A stretch of 6,871 nucleotides of DNA from Bacteroidota bacterium (GCA_023420435.1 JAEZWE010000069.1:1-6871); one strand, 5' to 3'. Shown: positions 1 through 6,534, counted from the stretch's first letter. The notes: generated by a model not told the origin, from the sequence alone. Made by a program: numbers and translations.

Positions 1-382
1 TGCAGTAGCGCAAAATGCTGATGTCGTTATTATTGATACCGCAGGAAGATTACATAACAAAGTGAATTTGATGAATGAACTTTCTAAAATTAAAAGGGTA
101 ATGCAGAAAGTAATTCCAAACGCTCCACACGAAATATTGTTGGTTTTAGACGGTTCCACAGGTCAAAATGCTTTTGAGCAGGCAAATCAATTTACCGCTG
201 CTACAGAAGTGAATGCTTTAGCGGTAACAAAATTGGATGGTACTGCAAAAGGAGGCGTGGTTATTGGGATTTCAGATCAGTTTCAAATTCCTGTAAAATA
301 TATTGGGGTCGGCGAAAAAATGACCGATTTACAGCTTTTTAATGGAGAGGAGTTTGTGGATTCCTTTTTTAAGAAAAGATAA
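1..382 (+). CDS. ftsY: Signal recognition particle receptor FtsY, C-terminal part (5' end outside window)
   Basis: This is the last 126 codons of FtsY, the GTPase that docks SRP-bound ribosomes at the inner membrane so that membrane and exported proteins are inserted during translation. The reading frame is open from base 2, so the gene enters from the left. Within the visible residues, DTAGR (12-16) is the G3 motif, DGSTGQNA (50-57) lies in the core of the G domain, TKLDG (76-80) followed by TAKGG is the G4 region, and GVGE (102-105) is the G5/closing region. The form TKLDGTAKGG and the ending FVDSFF fit FtsY rather than its paralogue Ffh, which normally reads TKLDGDARGG and carries a methionine-rich M domain afterwards; here the protein stops straight after the G domain. 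The P-loop and N domain lie outside the window. No convincing terminator follows. Confidence 0.95.
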   Translation, partial: AVAQNADVVIIDTAGRLHNKVNLMNELSKIKRVMQKVIPNAPHEILLVLDGSTGQNAFEQANQFTAATEVNALAVTKLDGTAKGGVVIGISDQFQIPVKYIGVGEKMTDLQLFNGEEFVDSFFKKR

Positions 383-454
383 AATTGTTCTTTTAGAATT
401 TATTTAAGATTTTATAAAATTTCTGTTTTTTTAATTTTCTATGATAATTTGTAC

Positions 455-462
455 TAAATTTG
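455..462 (+). promoter_or_regulatory. Bacteroidota-type -7 box (TAAATTTG) upstream of the GlsB-like gene
   Basis: TAAATTTG matches the TAnnTTTG element of Bacteroidota housekeeping promoters at every defined base. It lies 52 nt before the ATG at 515. The expected TTG/TTTG -33 element 17-23 nt upstream is not clear, since that stretch is a T-run, so the promoter is supported by its -7 half only. The implied transcript would have a leader of about 45 nt that is A-rich and lacks a GGAGG-type ribosome site, as is usual in this phylum. The rest of the 383-514 spacer is A/T-rich with no other feature I can support. Confidence 0.5.
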
Positions 463-514
463 ATAGTGTTAAAACAAAAAATTACAAATTATTAACAAAC
501 AAATTATTTAAACT

Positions 515-769
515 ATGGGTATTTTAACTTGGATTATTTTTGGACTTATCGCGGGTGCTATTGCAAAATTTATTATGCCTGGTACGCAAGGTGGAGGTTG
601 GTTAATTACAATTATTCTTGGAATTGTAGGTGCTTTTGTAGGCGGATTTATTGGTTCAGCTTTAGGTTGGGGAGATGTTAACGCTTTCGATTTCAGAAGT
701 ATGCTTTTAGCAGTTGGTGGTGCATTAATTGTACTTTGGATTTACGGAATGGCCACAAGAAGAGGATAA
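515..769 (+). CDS. GlsB/YeaQ/YmgE family small membrane protein (transglycosylase-associated protein family)
   Basis: This 84-residue protein is almost entirely hydrophobic and glycine-rich. Three membrane segments can be placed at about residues 2-20, 29-50 and 62-80. A short polar loop with MPGTQGGG (21-28) lies between the first two, and a loop with GWGDVNAFDFRS (51-62) lies between the last two. The MPG loop, the glycine-spaced second helix (LGIVGAFVGGFIG) and the length are typical of the GlsB/YeaQ/YmgE family, an inner membrane family often linked to general stress, though its biochemical role is not established. The older name 'transglycosylase-associated' does not imply enzyme activity. 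The protein ends ATRRG, giving a short basic tail that by the positive-inside rule is probably cytoplasmic. The gene stands alone, with a -7 box upstream and a strong hairpin 10 nt after its stop. Confidence 0.88.
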   Translation: MGILTWIIFGLIAGAIAKFIMPGTQGGGWLITIILGIVGAFVGGFIGSALGWGDVNAFDFRSMLLAVGGALIVLWIYGMATRRG

Positions 770-779
770 AGTAAAAGAT

Positions 780-824
780 AAAATAAAAATCCCTGTTAAC
801 AGCGTTAACAGGGATTTTTATTTT
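780..824. terminator. Bidirectional intrinsic terminator between convergent genes
   Basis: A perfect 21-bp inverted repeat (780-800 against 804-824) is separated by a three-base loop, AGC. The core arms are CCCTGTTAAC and GTTAACAGGG, and the outer 11 bp are nearly all A on the left and T on the right. Read on + it gives a stem followed by a U-rich run for the GlsB-like gene (stop at 769). Read on - it does the same for sppA (stop at 836). The position between two convergent stop codons, the short loop and A/T flanks on both sides make a shared terminator the clear reading. Confidence 0.93.
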
Positions 825-835
825 TACTTAATAAT

Positions 836-2590
836 TTAATACTTGATAGTAAATGGAAGTTCCATCATCACTTGATTTTGTTGATTAGGGTTGGACATCA
901 TTTCATAAATTTTGAAATTTTCTTTACCTACTTTGTTTTTAATAATTTTTGCAGAAATGTCATCTTCATTCATATTCCCAAAAAATTCTTCAAATTTTGA
1001 TCTTTTTTGAGGATATGAAGCTACATTTTGCTCTTTCATCCCTACTTTTTTTGCTGCATAATTAATGGCGTCATTTAAAGTACCTAATTCATCAACAAGA
1101 CCTAAATTTTTTGCACGGGTTCCGCTCCAAACTCTTCCACTGCCAACTTCGTCAATCTGTTCAAAAGTTTTTTTTCTATTTTGGGTTACAAAATAAACAA
1201 ATCTTTTATAGGTTCCCTCAATACTTTTTTGAATGATATTTTTGCCGCCTTCAGTTATTCCATTAATTGGAGAATAGTAATTTGAATTTGCATTCGTAGA
1301 AACGCCATGTGCAGAAATTCCGTTTTTATTGGCGATATCTTTAAAATAATACATTAATCCAAAAACGCCAATTGAGCCTGTAATTGTATTAGGTTCTGAA
1401 TAAATTTTATCTGCTCCCATAGCAATATAATAACCTCCGGAAGCAGCGTAGTCACCAAAAGATACTATCAGTGGCTTTTTCTTTTTCAGTTCTTGAAGTT
1501 CGAAAAGTATTTCATCTGATGCATTGGCACTTCCACCCGGTGAATTTATTCTTAAAACAACGGCTTTTACCTTTTTGTTTTCTGATAATTTTTTAATTTC
1601 CTTAACATAGTTTTCTGCATAAATTTCATCATAACCTTCACCATTATTTATAGCGCCAGAAGCATATAAAACAGCGATATGATCATCACTTTTTTTGTTT
1701 TCTTCGTCTATACTTCTAATATATTTACTAAAAGAAACTTTATTCAAATCTTTATCTGGATCAGTTTTTATTTTACTTTTTATTAAATTTTCGTATTCGC
1801 TTTTTTGGATAAGTTTATCAGCCAATTTTCGTTGTACAGCCAAATCGGGAATCATTCCGTACAAACTGTCAATGGTAGTTCCTAAACTTGCTGAGTCCAT
1901 TTTTCTGGATTTTGCAATTTTGGCGGAATTTATTTTCCAAATATCCCCTAATAAAGTTTCCATCTGTTCTTTGTTTTCCGGAGACATATCATCTCTTAAA
2001 AAGGGTTCAACAGCCGCTTTGAATTTACCGTGACGAATGACTTCGACACCGATACCAAATTTTTCCGCAAAATTTTTAAGATAAACGATTTCGGTAGATA
2101 AACCTTTTAGATCAATTCCGCCGGAAGGATTAAGATAGTATTGATTCGCTACAGATCCTAAAAAATAGGAAGGTTGCGAAACAACGTTACCATAAGCATA
2201 AACAAATTTTCCGGATTTTTTAAAATCTTCCAATGCATTTCGAACATCATCAAGCTGTGTCATTCCTGCATTGATGAAATCGCTTTCAATGCTTATTCCT
2301 TTTATTTTTTCATCAGATTTTGCTTTTTTTATGGCTTCTAAAACATCATACAGCAACACATTATTCCCATGATTTCCAAACGAAAACAAATCCTCTTGAT
2401 CTTCTGACGGACTGTCAATTATTTTCATTTTACCATCTAAAACCAAAACGGAATTATTTTTTATTCGAACTTTAGAATCACCTGTTAGGGATCCAATGGC
2501 AAGGAAAAGAATGAAAAACAGGGTAGTTATTCCTCCTAAAAATAGGATAGCAACAATGTTTGCTAATACATTTTTAAAAAAACTTTTCAT
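836..2590 (-). CDS. sppA: Signal peptide peptidase SppA, 67K-type (protease IV)
   Basis: The 584-residue product is a membrane-anchored serine protease that cuts signal peptides and other small fragments left in the membrane. One transmembrane anchor spans about residues 8-35. An N-terminal S49 domain follows (about 45-270) and then a second S49 domain (about 300-525), the duplicated layout of E. coli SppA. Known catalytic residues of the E. coli enzyme (Lys209, Ser409) align with Lys191 in KFKAAVEPFLRDDMSP and Ser384 in GDYAASGGYYIA, so the Lys/Ser dyad is intact and split between the two domains. RINSPGGS (347-354) is the conserved strand and oxyanion-side loop, and GSIGVFG (405-411) is also family-typical. 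I chose the ATG at 2588-2590 because MKSFFKN leads straight into the anchor. The open frame extends 51 codons further upstream to 2743, but that stretch is antisense to folK and not family-like. Terminated by the hairpin at 780-824. Confidence 0.95.
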   Translation of the reverse strand: MKSFFKNVLANIVAILFLGGITTLFFILFLAIGSLTGDSKVRIKNNSVLVLDGKMKIIDSPSEDQEDLFSFGNHGNNVLLYDVLEAIKKAKSDEKIKGISIESDFINAGMTQLDDVRNALEDFKKSGKFVYAYGNVVSQPSYFLGSVANQYYLNPSGGIDLKGLSTEIVYLKNFAEKFGIGVEVIRHGKFKAAVEPFLRDDMSPENKEQMETLLGDIWKINSAKIAKSRKMDSASLGTTIDSLYGMIPDLAVQRKLADKLIQKSEYENLIKSKIKTDPDKDLNKVSFSKYIRSIDEENKKSDDHIAVLYASGAINNGEGYDEIYAENYVKEIKKLSENKKVKAVVLRINSPGGSANASDEILFELQELKKKKPLIVSFGDYAASGGYYIAMGADKIYSEPNTITGSIGVFGLMYYFKDIANKNGISAHGVSTNANSNYYSPINGITEGGKNIIQKSIEGTYKRFVYFVTQNRKKTFEQIDEVGSGRVWSGTRAKNLGLVDELGTLNDAINYAAKKVGMKEQNVASYPQKRSKFEEFFGNMNEDDISAKIIKNKVGKENFKIYEMMSNPNQQNQVMMELPFTIKY

Positions 2591-2612
2591 AATTTTAATA
2601 AATTTTAAGAAT
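2591..2612. promoter_or_regulatory. 22-bp divergent gap between sppA and folK, with imperfect decamer repeat
   Basis: The two start codons face away from each other across 22 bp, built largely from AATTTTAATA followed directly by AATTTTAAGA (9 of 10 identical). This is long enough for two ribosome-binding regions but not for two full promoters, so at least one promoter, probably both, must lie inside the opposite gene's coding sequence. Imperfect -7 candidates are AATGTTTG (2555-2562) and TACATTTT (2567-2574) for folK, and TACCCTTTG, one base too long, on the minus strand (2627-2619) for sppA. None has a clear -33 partner, so I do not annotate a specific promoter. Confidence 0.4.
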
Positions 2613-3026
2613 ATGTCGCAAAGGGTATGCATTTTGTTACTTGGAAGTAATTTAGGTGATACAAAAAAAAATATTGAAATTGCTGTTGAATATTTAGAAA
2701 AAGCAGGATTAGTAGTGTTAAAGAAAAGTGAATTTTTATTCACAGAACCTGTTGAATTTGTGAGTTCTAATAATTTTTGTAATTTCGCTGTGTCTATATA
2801 TACAACAGTTTCACCAATTAATTTGTTGAAAATTATAAAAAAAATTGAAAGAGAAATGGGTAGGAATATGGATTCAACATTTTTTAACCAATATCAAGAT
2901 CGTATAATAGATATTGATATTGTAAGTTTTGGATCATTGGTTTTCAAAGGTAAAACTTTGGAGATCCCACATCAAAAACATTTATTTGAAAGAGATTTTT
3001 CTAAAACTTTAATCAATCAATTATAA
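2613..3026 (+). CDS. folK: 2-amino-4-hydroxy-6-hydroxymethyldihydropteridine pyrophosphokinase (HPPK), short form
   Basis: HPPK moves pyrophosphate from ATP to the pterin precursor of folate in the cytoplasm, just before dihydropteroate synthase. The 137-residue product has the N-terminal LLGSNLGD motif (9-16), TEP (44-46), which corresponds to the pterin-side loop, and RIIDIDIVSFG (97-107). In that motif Asp100 and Asp102 match the two Mg-binding aspartates of E. coli HPPK (Asp95, Asp97) and Arg97 matches Arg92. IPH (118-120) plus Arg127 matches the ATP-binding end. It is shorter than E. coli HPPK (159 residues): it stops soon after FERDF and lacks the usual C-terminal PLxEI segment. The mobile loop reads GRNMDSTFFNQYQDR, with only the first of the usual basic residues. 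I chose ATG 2613 because the upstream in-frame codons lie antisense within sppA and the family motif begins here. Assignment is sure; full activity is likely but less certain. Confidence 0.87.
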   Translation: MSQRVCILLLGSNLGDTKKNIEIAVEYLEKAGLVVLKKSEFLFTEPVEFVSSNNFCNFAVSIYTTVSPINLLKIIKKIEREMGRNMDSTFFNQYQDRIIDIDIVSFGSLVFKGKTLEIPHQKHLFERDFSKTLINQL

Positions 3027-3085
3027 ATTTCTTTTTCATTAATTAAATTAAAATAAATTCAAAATAAACATTAAAATTCTAAATT
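3027..3085 (+). promoter_or_regulatory. A/T-only leader before the OmpA-family gene
   Basis: These 59 nt are almost pure A and T and have no Shine-Dalgarno sequence. The only promoter-like string nearby is TAAATTTC (3024-3031), which starts at the folK stop codon and matches TAnnTTTG at five of six defined bases, without a visible -33 TTG. An abundant outer membrane protein would be expected to have its own promoter, but I cannot place it firmly. No terminator separates folK from this gene, so readthrough from folK is possible. Confidence 0.3.
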
Positions 3086-4543
3086 ATGAAAATTAACGCA
3101 ACAATTTTGGCTTTGGCTTTTGCGCTTCCTACTGCGATGAGTGCGCAAGATTCAATAGCTGTTAGTAATTCGGATTATCCGAATACTTATTCTTCAGGTT
3201 CTGCCAATGTGTATCCTTTTACACAAGATTCTAAAAGATTTAACGATTGGTCAATTTCAGTCGGAGCTGGGGTTCCATTACTTCAACATGGTGAATTAAA
3301 TTCTTTGAAAAAAGATAATGATGCTCATGGAGATAATGTAGTTGGATATTCTGCATATGTTAGTATTGATAAAGCAATTACGCATGCTTTTGGATTAAAA
3401 TTGCAGTATGATAAAGGTGAAACCAGACAAGGTTGGTTTAATACTAAAACTGATGATCCAACACCACAAAGACCTTTTGGAGCAAGAACGCAATTTGACG
3501 GGCTATCTTTATTAGGAGATGTTAATTTATCAAATTTACTAAGAAGAGTTGATAATAAATCTCCTTATAGATGGGCTCTGCACGGTTATGCCGGTGTTGG
3601 GGTTTTAGCTTATAGAGCTTATTTGGAAAGTGTCTTAACAGGTAATCAATATCTTTTATACGAACAAAAACCTTTTAGTTTTTATAATGTATTTGGTCAG
3701 GTTGGGGCTGCTTTAAAATATAAAATTAATAGAAGAATTGATATTGAAGGTAGAGGAATGTACGTAATTAGTGGTTCTGATGGTTTTGATGGAGGTATTG
3801 CTATGGTTAACGATAGAGGAATCATGGGAACTGATAATTTCTACAATTTTCAGTTAGGTCTTACCTTTAAATTAGGAAAACACCAGTCTCACCTTTTCTG
3901 GCATGACCCATTACAGGAAATGTATTATAAAATGGATGTTCTTGCTTCTAAAAATCAAGATGTTGAAGTTTGTAAAAATGGTGATGCTGATAATGACGGA
4001 GTTTGCGATGATTGGGACAGACAACTTGATACTCCTGCCGGAGCAAGAGTTGATGGTGCTGGTGTAGCTTTGGATACAGATTTAGACGGTGTAATCGATC
4101 TTTATGATAAATGTGTAACCGTTCCAGGTCCGGTTGAAAACCAAGGTTGTCCAACAGGTCCGGTTTCTACAGGTGGAGGAATAATTTCTGATGATACAAG
4201 AACTTTGGAAGGTATTGAATTTGATTTGAATTCAGATAGAATTTTACCATCAAATACTCCTATTCTTAACAATGCAGTAAGTTATATCAATTCTACAAGT
4301 GGTTCTTATAAAGTAATTGGAGCAACTGATACAAGAGCTTCTGATGCTTATAACCAAAAACTTTCTGAAAGAAGAGCTAGTAATGTTAAAAGCTACTTAG
4401 TACAGAATGGAGTGGATGGATCCAAACTTCAAGCGGAAGGAAGAGGTGAAAGAGATTTGAAATATCCAGAATGTGAGCCTGCTACGAAATGTCCGGAATG
4501 GAAAAACAGAGCAAACAGAAGAGTTTATTTCGAAGCAAAATAA
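3086..4543 (+). CDS. OmpA/OprF-family outer membrane protein (barrel, TSP3 repeats, peptidoglycan-binding domain)
   Basis: The 485-residue protein is an exported outer membrane protein that ties the membrane to the cell wall. Residues 1-20 form a Sec signal peptide, cut most likely after AMSA, before QDS. Residues from about 52 to 263 alternate polar and hydrophobic positions with many aromatics (for example WSISVGAGV, YSAYVSIDK and FQLGLTFKLGK), as expected of an outer membrane beta-barrel. Residues 296-356 hold thrombospondin type 3-like calcium motifs: DADNDGVCDDWD (300-311) and DTDLDGVIDLYDKC (330-343). Residues 375-485 are the OmpA C-terminal domain. By alignment with A. baumannii OmpA (Asp271, Arg286), Asp415 in GATDTR and Arg430 in LSERRAS are the residues that hold diaminopimelate. 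Cysteines occur as 296/307, 343/355 and 463/469, all likely in the periplasm. This resembles the abundant P60-like OmpA proteins of flavobacteria. Followed by a terminator 24 nt after the stop. Confidence 0.92.
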   Translation: MKINATILALAFALPTAMSAQDSIAVSNSDYPNTYSSGSANVYPFTQDSKRFNDWSISVGAGVPLLQHGELNSLKKDNDAHGDNVVGYSAYVSIDKAITHAFGLKLQYDKGETRQGWFNTKTDDPTPQRPFGARTQFDGLSLLGDVNLSNLLRRVDNKSPYRWALHGYAGVGVLAYRAYLESVLTGNQYLLYEQKPFSFYNVFGQVGAALKYKINRRIDIEGRGMYVISGSDGFDGGIAMVNDRGIMGTDNFYNFQLGLTFKLGKHQSHLFWHDPLQEMYYKMDVLASKNQDVEVCKNGDADNDGVCDDWDRQLDTPAGARVDGAGVALDTDLDGVIDLYDKCVTVPGPVENQGCPTGPVSTGGGIISDDTRTLEGIEFDLNSDRILPSNTPILNNAVSYINSTSGSYKVIGATDTRASDAYNQKLSERRASNVKSYLVQNGVDGSKLQAEGRGERDLKYPECEPATKCPEWKNRANRRVYFEAK

Positions 4544-4567
4544 TTTTAAAAAATTATATACAGATAT

Positions 4568-4593
4568 AAAGCCACGTTTTGCGTGGCTTTTTT
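4568..4593 (+). terminator. Intrinsic terminator of the OmpA-family gene
   Basis: A 9-bp stem (AAAGCCACG, 4568-4576, with CGTGGCTTT, 4582-4590) closes a five-base loop, TTTTG, and runs into six T residues (4588-4593). It begins 24 nt after the stop codon at 4543. It ends only 13 nt before the start codon of recQ, so recQ must be transcribed from a promoter in or beside it, or from readthrough. Confidence 0.92.
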
Positions 4594-4594
4594 G

Positions 4595-4602
4595 TATTTT
4601 TA
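4595..4602 (+). promoter_or_regulatory. Possible -7 box (TATTTTTA) for recQ
   Basis: TATTTTTA matches TAnnTTTG at five of six defined bases and ends four nt before the recQ ATG. That is the same distance as the perfect TATCTTTG before fmt (6523-6530). There is no good TTTG at the proper distance upstream: the nearest, at 4578-4581, is only 13 nt away and sits in the terminator loop. If real, the recQ transcript would begin at or near its start codon. Low confidence because such A/T strings arise easily by chance here. Confidence 0.35.
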
Positions 4603-4606
4603 CCTT

Positions 4607-6508
4607 ATGATTTCTTCTAAAGAATATGAAAAACTGAAATACCAAACGCTCAATTTTTTTTGGGGTTTTGAAGTTTTCCGCGAAAATCAAGAGGACATTA
4701 TTAATCATATTGTTGAAGGAAAAGACACTTTAGTTTTGTTGCCTACTGGTGGTGGAAAATCTTTATGTTATCAATTGCCAGCACTAATTTTAGAAGGAAC
4801 CTGTATTGTCGTTTCACCTTTATTGGCATTGATGAAAGATCAGGTTAATCAACTTAAAAATAAAGGTATAGAAGCGGAGTTTCTCTCATCTGAACAATCA
4901 GAAGATGAAACAGAGAAAATTTTGAACTCTTGTAAAGAAGGAATCATCAAGCTTCTTTATATTTCTCCTGAAAGATTGAATAATGCTTATTTTCTTGAAA
5001 ATATTAAAGAAGTGAACATTTCATTTTTAGCGGTTGATGAAGCACATTGTATTTCTGAGTGGGGCCAAGATTTCCGTCCAAGTTATCAAAATATTCAGCG
5101 TTTCCGTGAAGAACAAATTCATCTTCCATGTATTGCGCTTACTGCCACAGCAACACCGAAAGTTCTTAAGGAAATACAAACTAAACTCAATTTAAAAAAT
5201 CCGGAAATTTTTCAGCAAAGTTTCAAAAGAAATAACATTAAAATTATTGCGGATCAGGTTTCTGACAAATACCAAAGAGTATTTAATTTGCTTAAATTCA
5301 ATCAAAATTCTGGAATAATCTATACAAGAACTCGTAAAGAAGCAGAAAATCTTACGCATTTTTTGAAAAATAATGGGGTAGAGAATGTTGATTTTTTCCA
5401 TGCAGGTTTATCTCTAAAAGAAAAGAATTATCGACAAAATGAATGGTTAAAAAGTAATTCCAAAGTCCTTATTTCCACCAATGCTTTTGGTATGGGTATC
5501 GACAAAGAAAATGTTCAGTTTGTGATCCATTTCTCGCCTTCTTCAAGTATTGAGAATTATTATCAGGAAATTGGAAGAGCTGGAAGAAATGGCGCTGATA
5601 GTTTCGCTTTCTTACTTTGGAATGAGCATGAGTTTCGGAATTTCGACGATATTCTGAAAAATCAAACCCCCAGCAAAAGTGAATTTACGAAAATTGTTAC
5701 TTATTTGTATTCCATTTTTCAAATTGCAGAAAACGAACAGCCGGAAAATATATTTCAAATGAATGTGCAGCGATTGAAAAACATTACCAAATTTTCATCT
5801 GCAAAAATAAACAATGTCTTAAATTTTCTTCACCATCAGGAAATTGTTTATCTTAATAATTACCAATCACTTTCCTCTATTGAGTTGAAAATAAAGCCTG
5901 AAGAAATTGAACTTTTACCAAAGAAAGACAGCTATTTTGTTGAACTGCTGCTTCGGAACTTATCCGGAATTTCTACACACAAAATCTATTTCAGCGAACA
6001 GAATTTAAGCAATAAGTTGAACGCAGATCTTACCTTAGTTAAAAACCGAATTCAGGATTTACAGAAAGCAGAAATTTTAGATTATATTGATGGTTCGCTT
6101 TCAAGTATTAAATTTTTAGTTCCCCGTGATGATCGTTCCATAGAGGGAAAATTTTGGAATTTATTTTTACAGATTCAAAAAAATAAAATTCATAAATGGG
6201 AAGAGATGAAGTTTTTTGCCCAAGAAAATAATCACTGTAAAATGAAAATGATTCTTCATTATTTTGGAGAAAAAACGACGAAAAATTGTGGAAACTGTTC
6301 GGTTTGTCAACATAAAAAGGAAAGTATTTTCGGAACTGATTTGTCACGGGAAATTACCAATATTTTATCAAAAAGAGCTTCTACCGTTGAAGAAATTTCA
6401 ATTCAACTCAATTTTCACAAAAGAGAAAAAATTCTTGAAAATCTCATCCTCCTTTTAGATGCGGGAAAAGTAAAAATGCTTAATTTCCGAACTTATACTT
6501 TGGCGTAA
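4607..6508 (+). CDS. recQ: RecQ-family ATP-dependent DNA helicase, short form with insert before the zinc site
   Basis: This 633-residue 3'-5' DNA helicase of recombination and repair has a complete RecQ motor. FFWGFEVFRENQEDII (17-32) is motif 0, LPTGGGKS (45-52) is Walker A with Lys51, DEAH (144-147) is motif II with the RecQ-specific loop CISEWGQDFRPSY after it, LTATAT (178-183) is motif III, STNAFGMGIDK (290-300) is motif V and QEIGRAGRNG (320-329) is motif VI. The zinc site is C544-x16-C561-x2-C564-x2-C567, the same spacing as E. coli RecQ (380/397/400/403). It comes about 215 residues after motif VI, against roughly 50 in E. coli. The intervening stretch (about 350-520) looks like one or two winged-helix folds. 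Only 66 residues follow the zinc site, with no HRDC domain and no full-length RQC domain. I chose ATG 4607 because the alternative at 4583 lies inside the terminator. Confidence 0.92.
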   Translation: MISSKEYEKLKYQTLNFFWGFEVFRENQEDIINHIVEGKDTLVLLPTGGGKSLCYQLPALILEGTCIVVSPLLALMKDQVNQLKNKGIEAEFLSSEQSEDETEKILNSCKEGIIKLLYISPERLNNAYFLENIKEVNISFLAVDEAHCISEWGQDFRPSYQNIQRFREEQIHLPCIALTATATPKVLKEIQTKLNLKNPEIFQQSFKRNNIKIIADQVSDKYQRVFNLLKFNQNSGIIYTRTRKEAENLTHFLKNNGVENVDFFHAGLSLKEKNYRQNEWLKSNSKVLISTNAFGMGIDKENVQFVIHFSPSSSIENYYQEIGRAGRNGADSFAFLLWNEHEFRNFDDILKNQTPSKSEFTKIVTYLYSIFQIAENEQPENIFQMNVQRLKNITKFSSAKINNVLNFLHHQEIVYLNNYQSLSSIELKIKPEEIELLPKKDSYFVELLLRNLSGISTHKIYFSEQNLSNKLNADLTLVKNRIQDLQKAEILDYIDGSLSSIKFLVPRDDRSIEGKFWNLFLQIQKNKIHKWEEMKFFAQENNHCKMKMILHYFGEKTTKNCGNCSVCQHKKESIFGTDLSREITNILSKRASTVEEISIQLNFHKREKILENLILLLDAGKVKMLNFRTYTLA

Positions 6509-6530
6509 AAGTTCCGCTTTTTTATCTTTG
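6499..6530 (+). promoter_or_regulatory. Bacteroidota housekeeping promoter for fmt
   Basis: TTTG (6499-6502) and TATCTTTG (6523-6530) are separated by 20 nt and match the TTTG / TAnnTTTG consensus at every defined base. The -33 element overlaps the last codons of recQ. The -7 box ends four nt before the fmt ATG, so transcription would begin at or within a few bases of the start codon, giving a leaderless or nearly leaderless mRNA. The motif match is seen directly; the start site is inferred. Confidence 0.75.
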
Positions 6531-6534
6531 TCGG

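Noticed and set aside
374..394. Possible hairpin after ftsY (AAAAGA with TCTTTT)
   Set aside because: Six A/T-rich pairs with a nine-base loop, overlapping the stop codon and lacking G/C pairs; too weak to call a terminator.
409..420. 12-bp palindrome ATTTTATAAAAT between ftsY and the GlsB-like gene
   Set aside because: Pure A/T palindromes of this size are expected by chance in such A/T-rich spacers, and no second copy or flanking motif supports an operator.
1695..2033. Plus-strand 112-codon open frame inside sppA
   Set aside because: It is antisense to a conserved protease coding region, and its hydrophobic, serine-rich content is what reversed Lys/Asp/Glu-rich codons give.
2496..2612. 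39-codon N-terminal extension of folK
   Set aside because: It is antisense to the sppA anchor sequence, and HPPKs begin a few residues before the GSN motif, which the ATG at 2613 provides.
2591..2743. 51-codon N-terminal extension of sppA in the open frame
   Set aside because: It is antisense to folK, has no family resemblance, and would put the membrane anchor 50 residues inside the protein; MKSFFKN at 2590 is the natural start.
3948..4154. Minus-strand open frame rich in His, Leu and Gln inside the OmpA gene
   Set aside because: It is the antisense of the calcium-motif region; the odd composition comes from Asp/Gly-rich codons read backwards, and it has no ribosome site or family resemblance.
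4583..4606. Earlier recQ start at 4583
   Set aside because: This ATG-like start lies inside the right arm of the terminator and adds only eight hydrophobic residues (MAFLYFYL) unlike RecQ N-termini.
4397..4708. Minus-strand open frame across the OmpA end, the terminator and the recQ start
   Set aside because: It runs through a terminator and two conserved genes in antisense and has a Phe/Arg-rich, non-protein-like composition.
6507..6521. Small hairpin after recQ (AAAAG, loop, CTTTT)
   Set aside because: Only five pairs with one G/C pair; the T-run is more simply part of the fmt promoter spacer.
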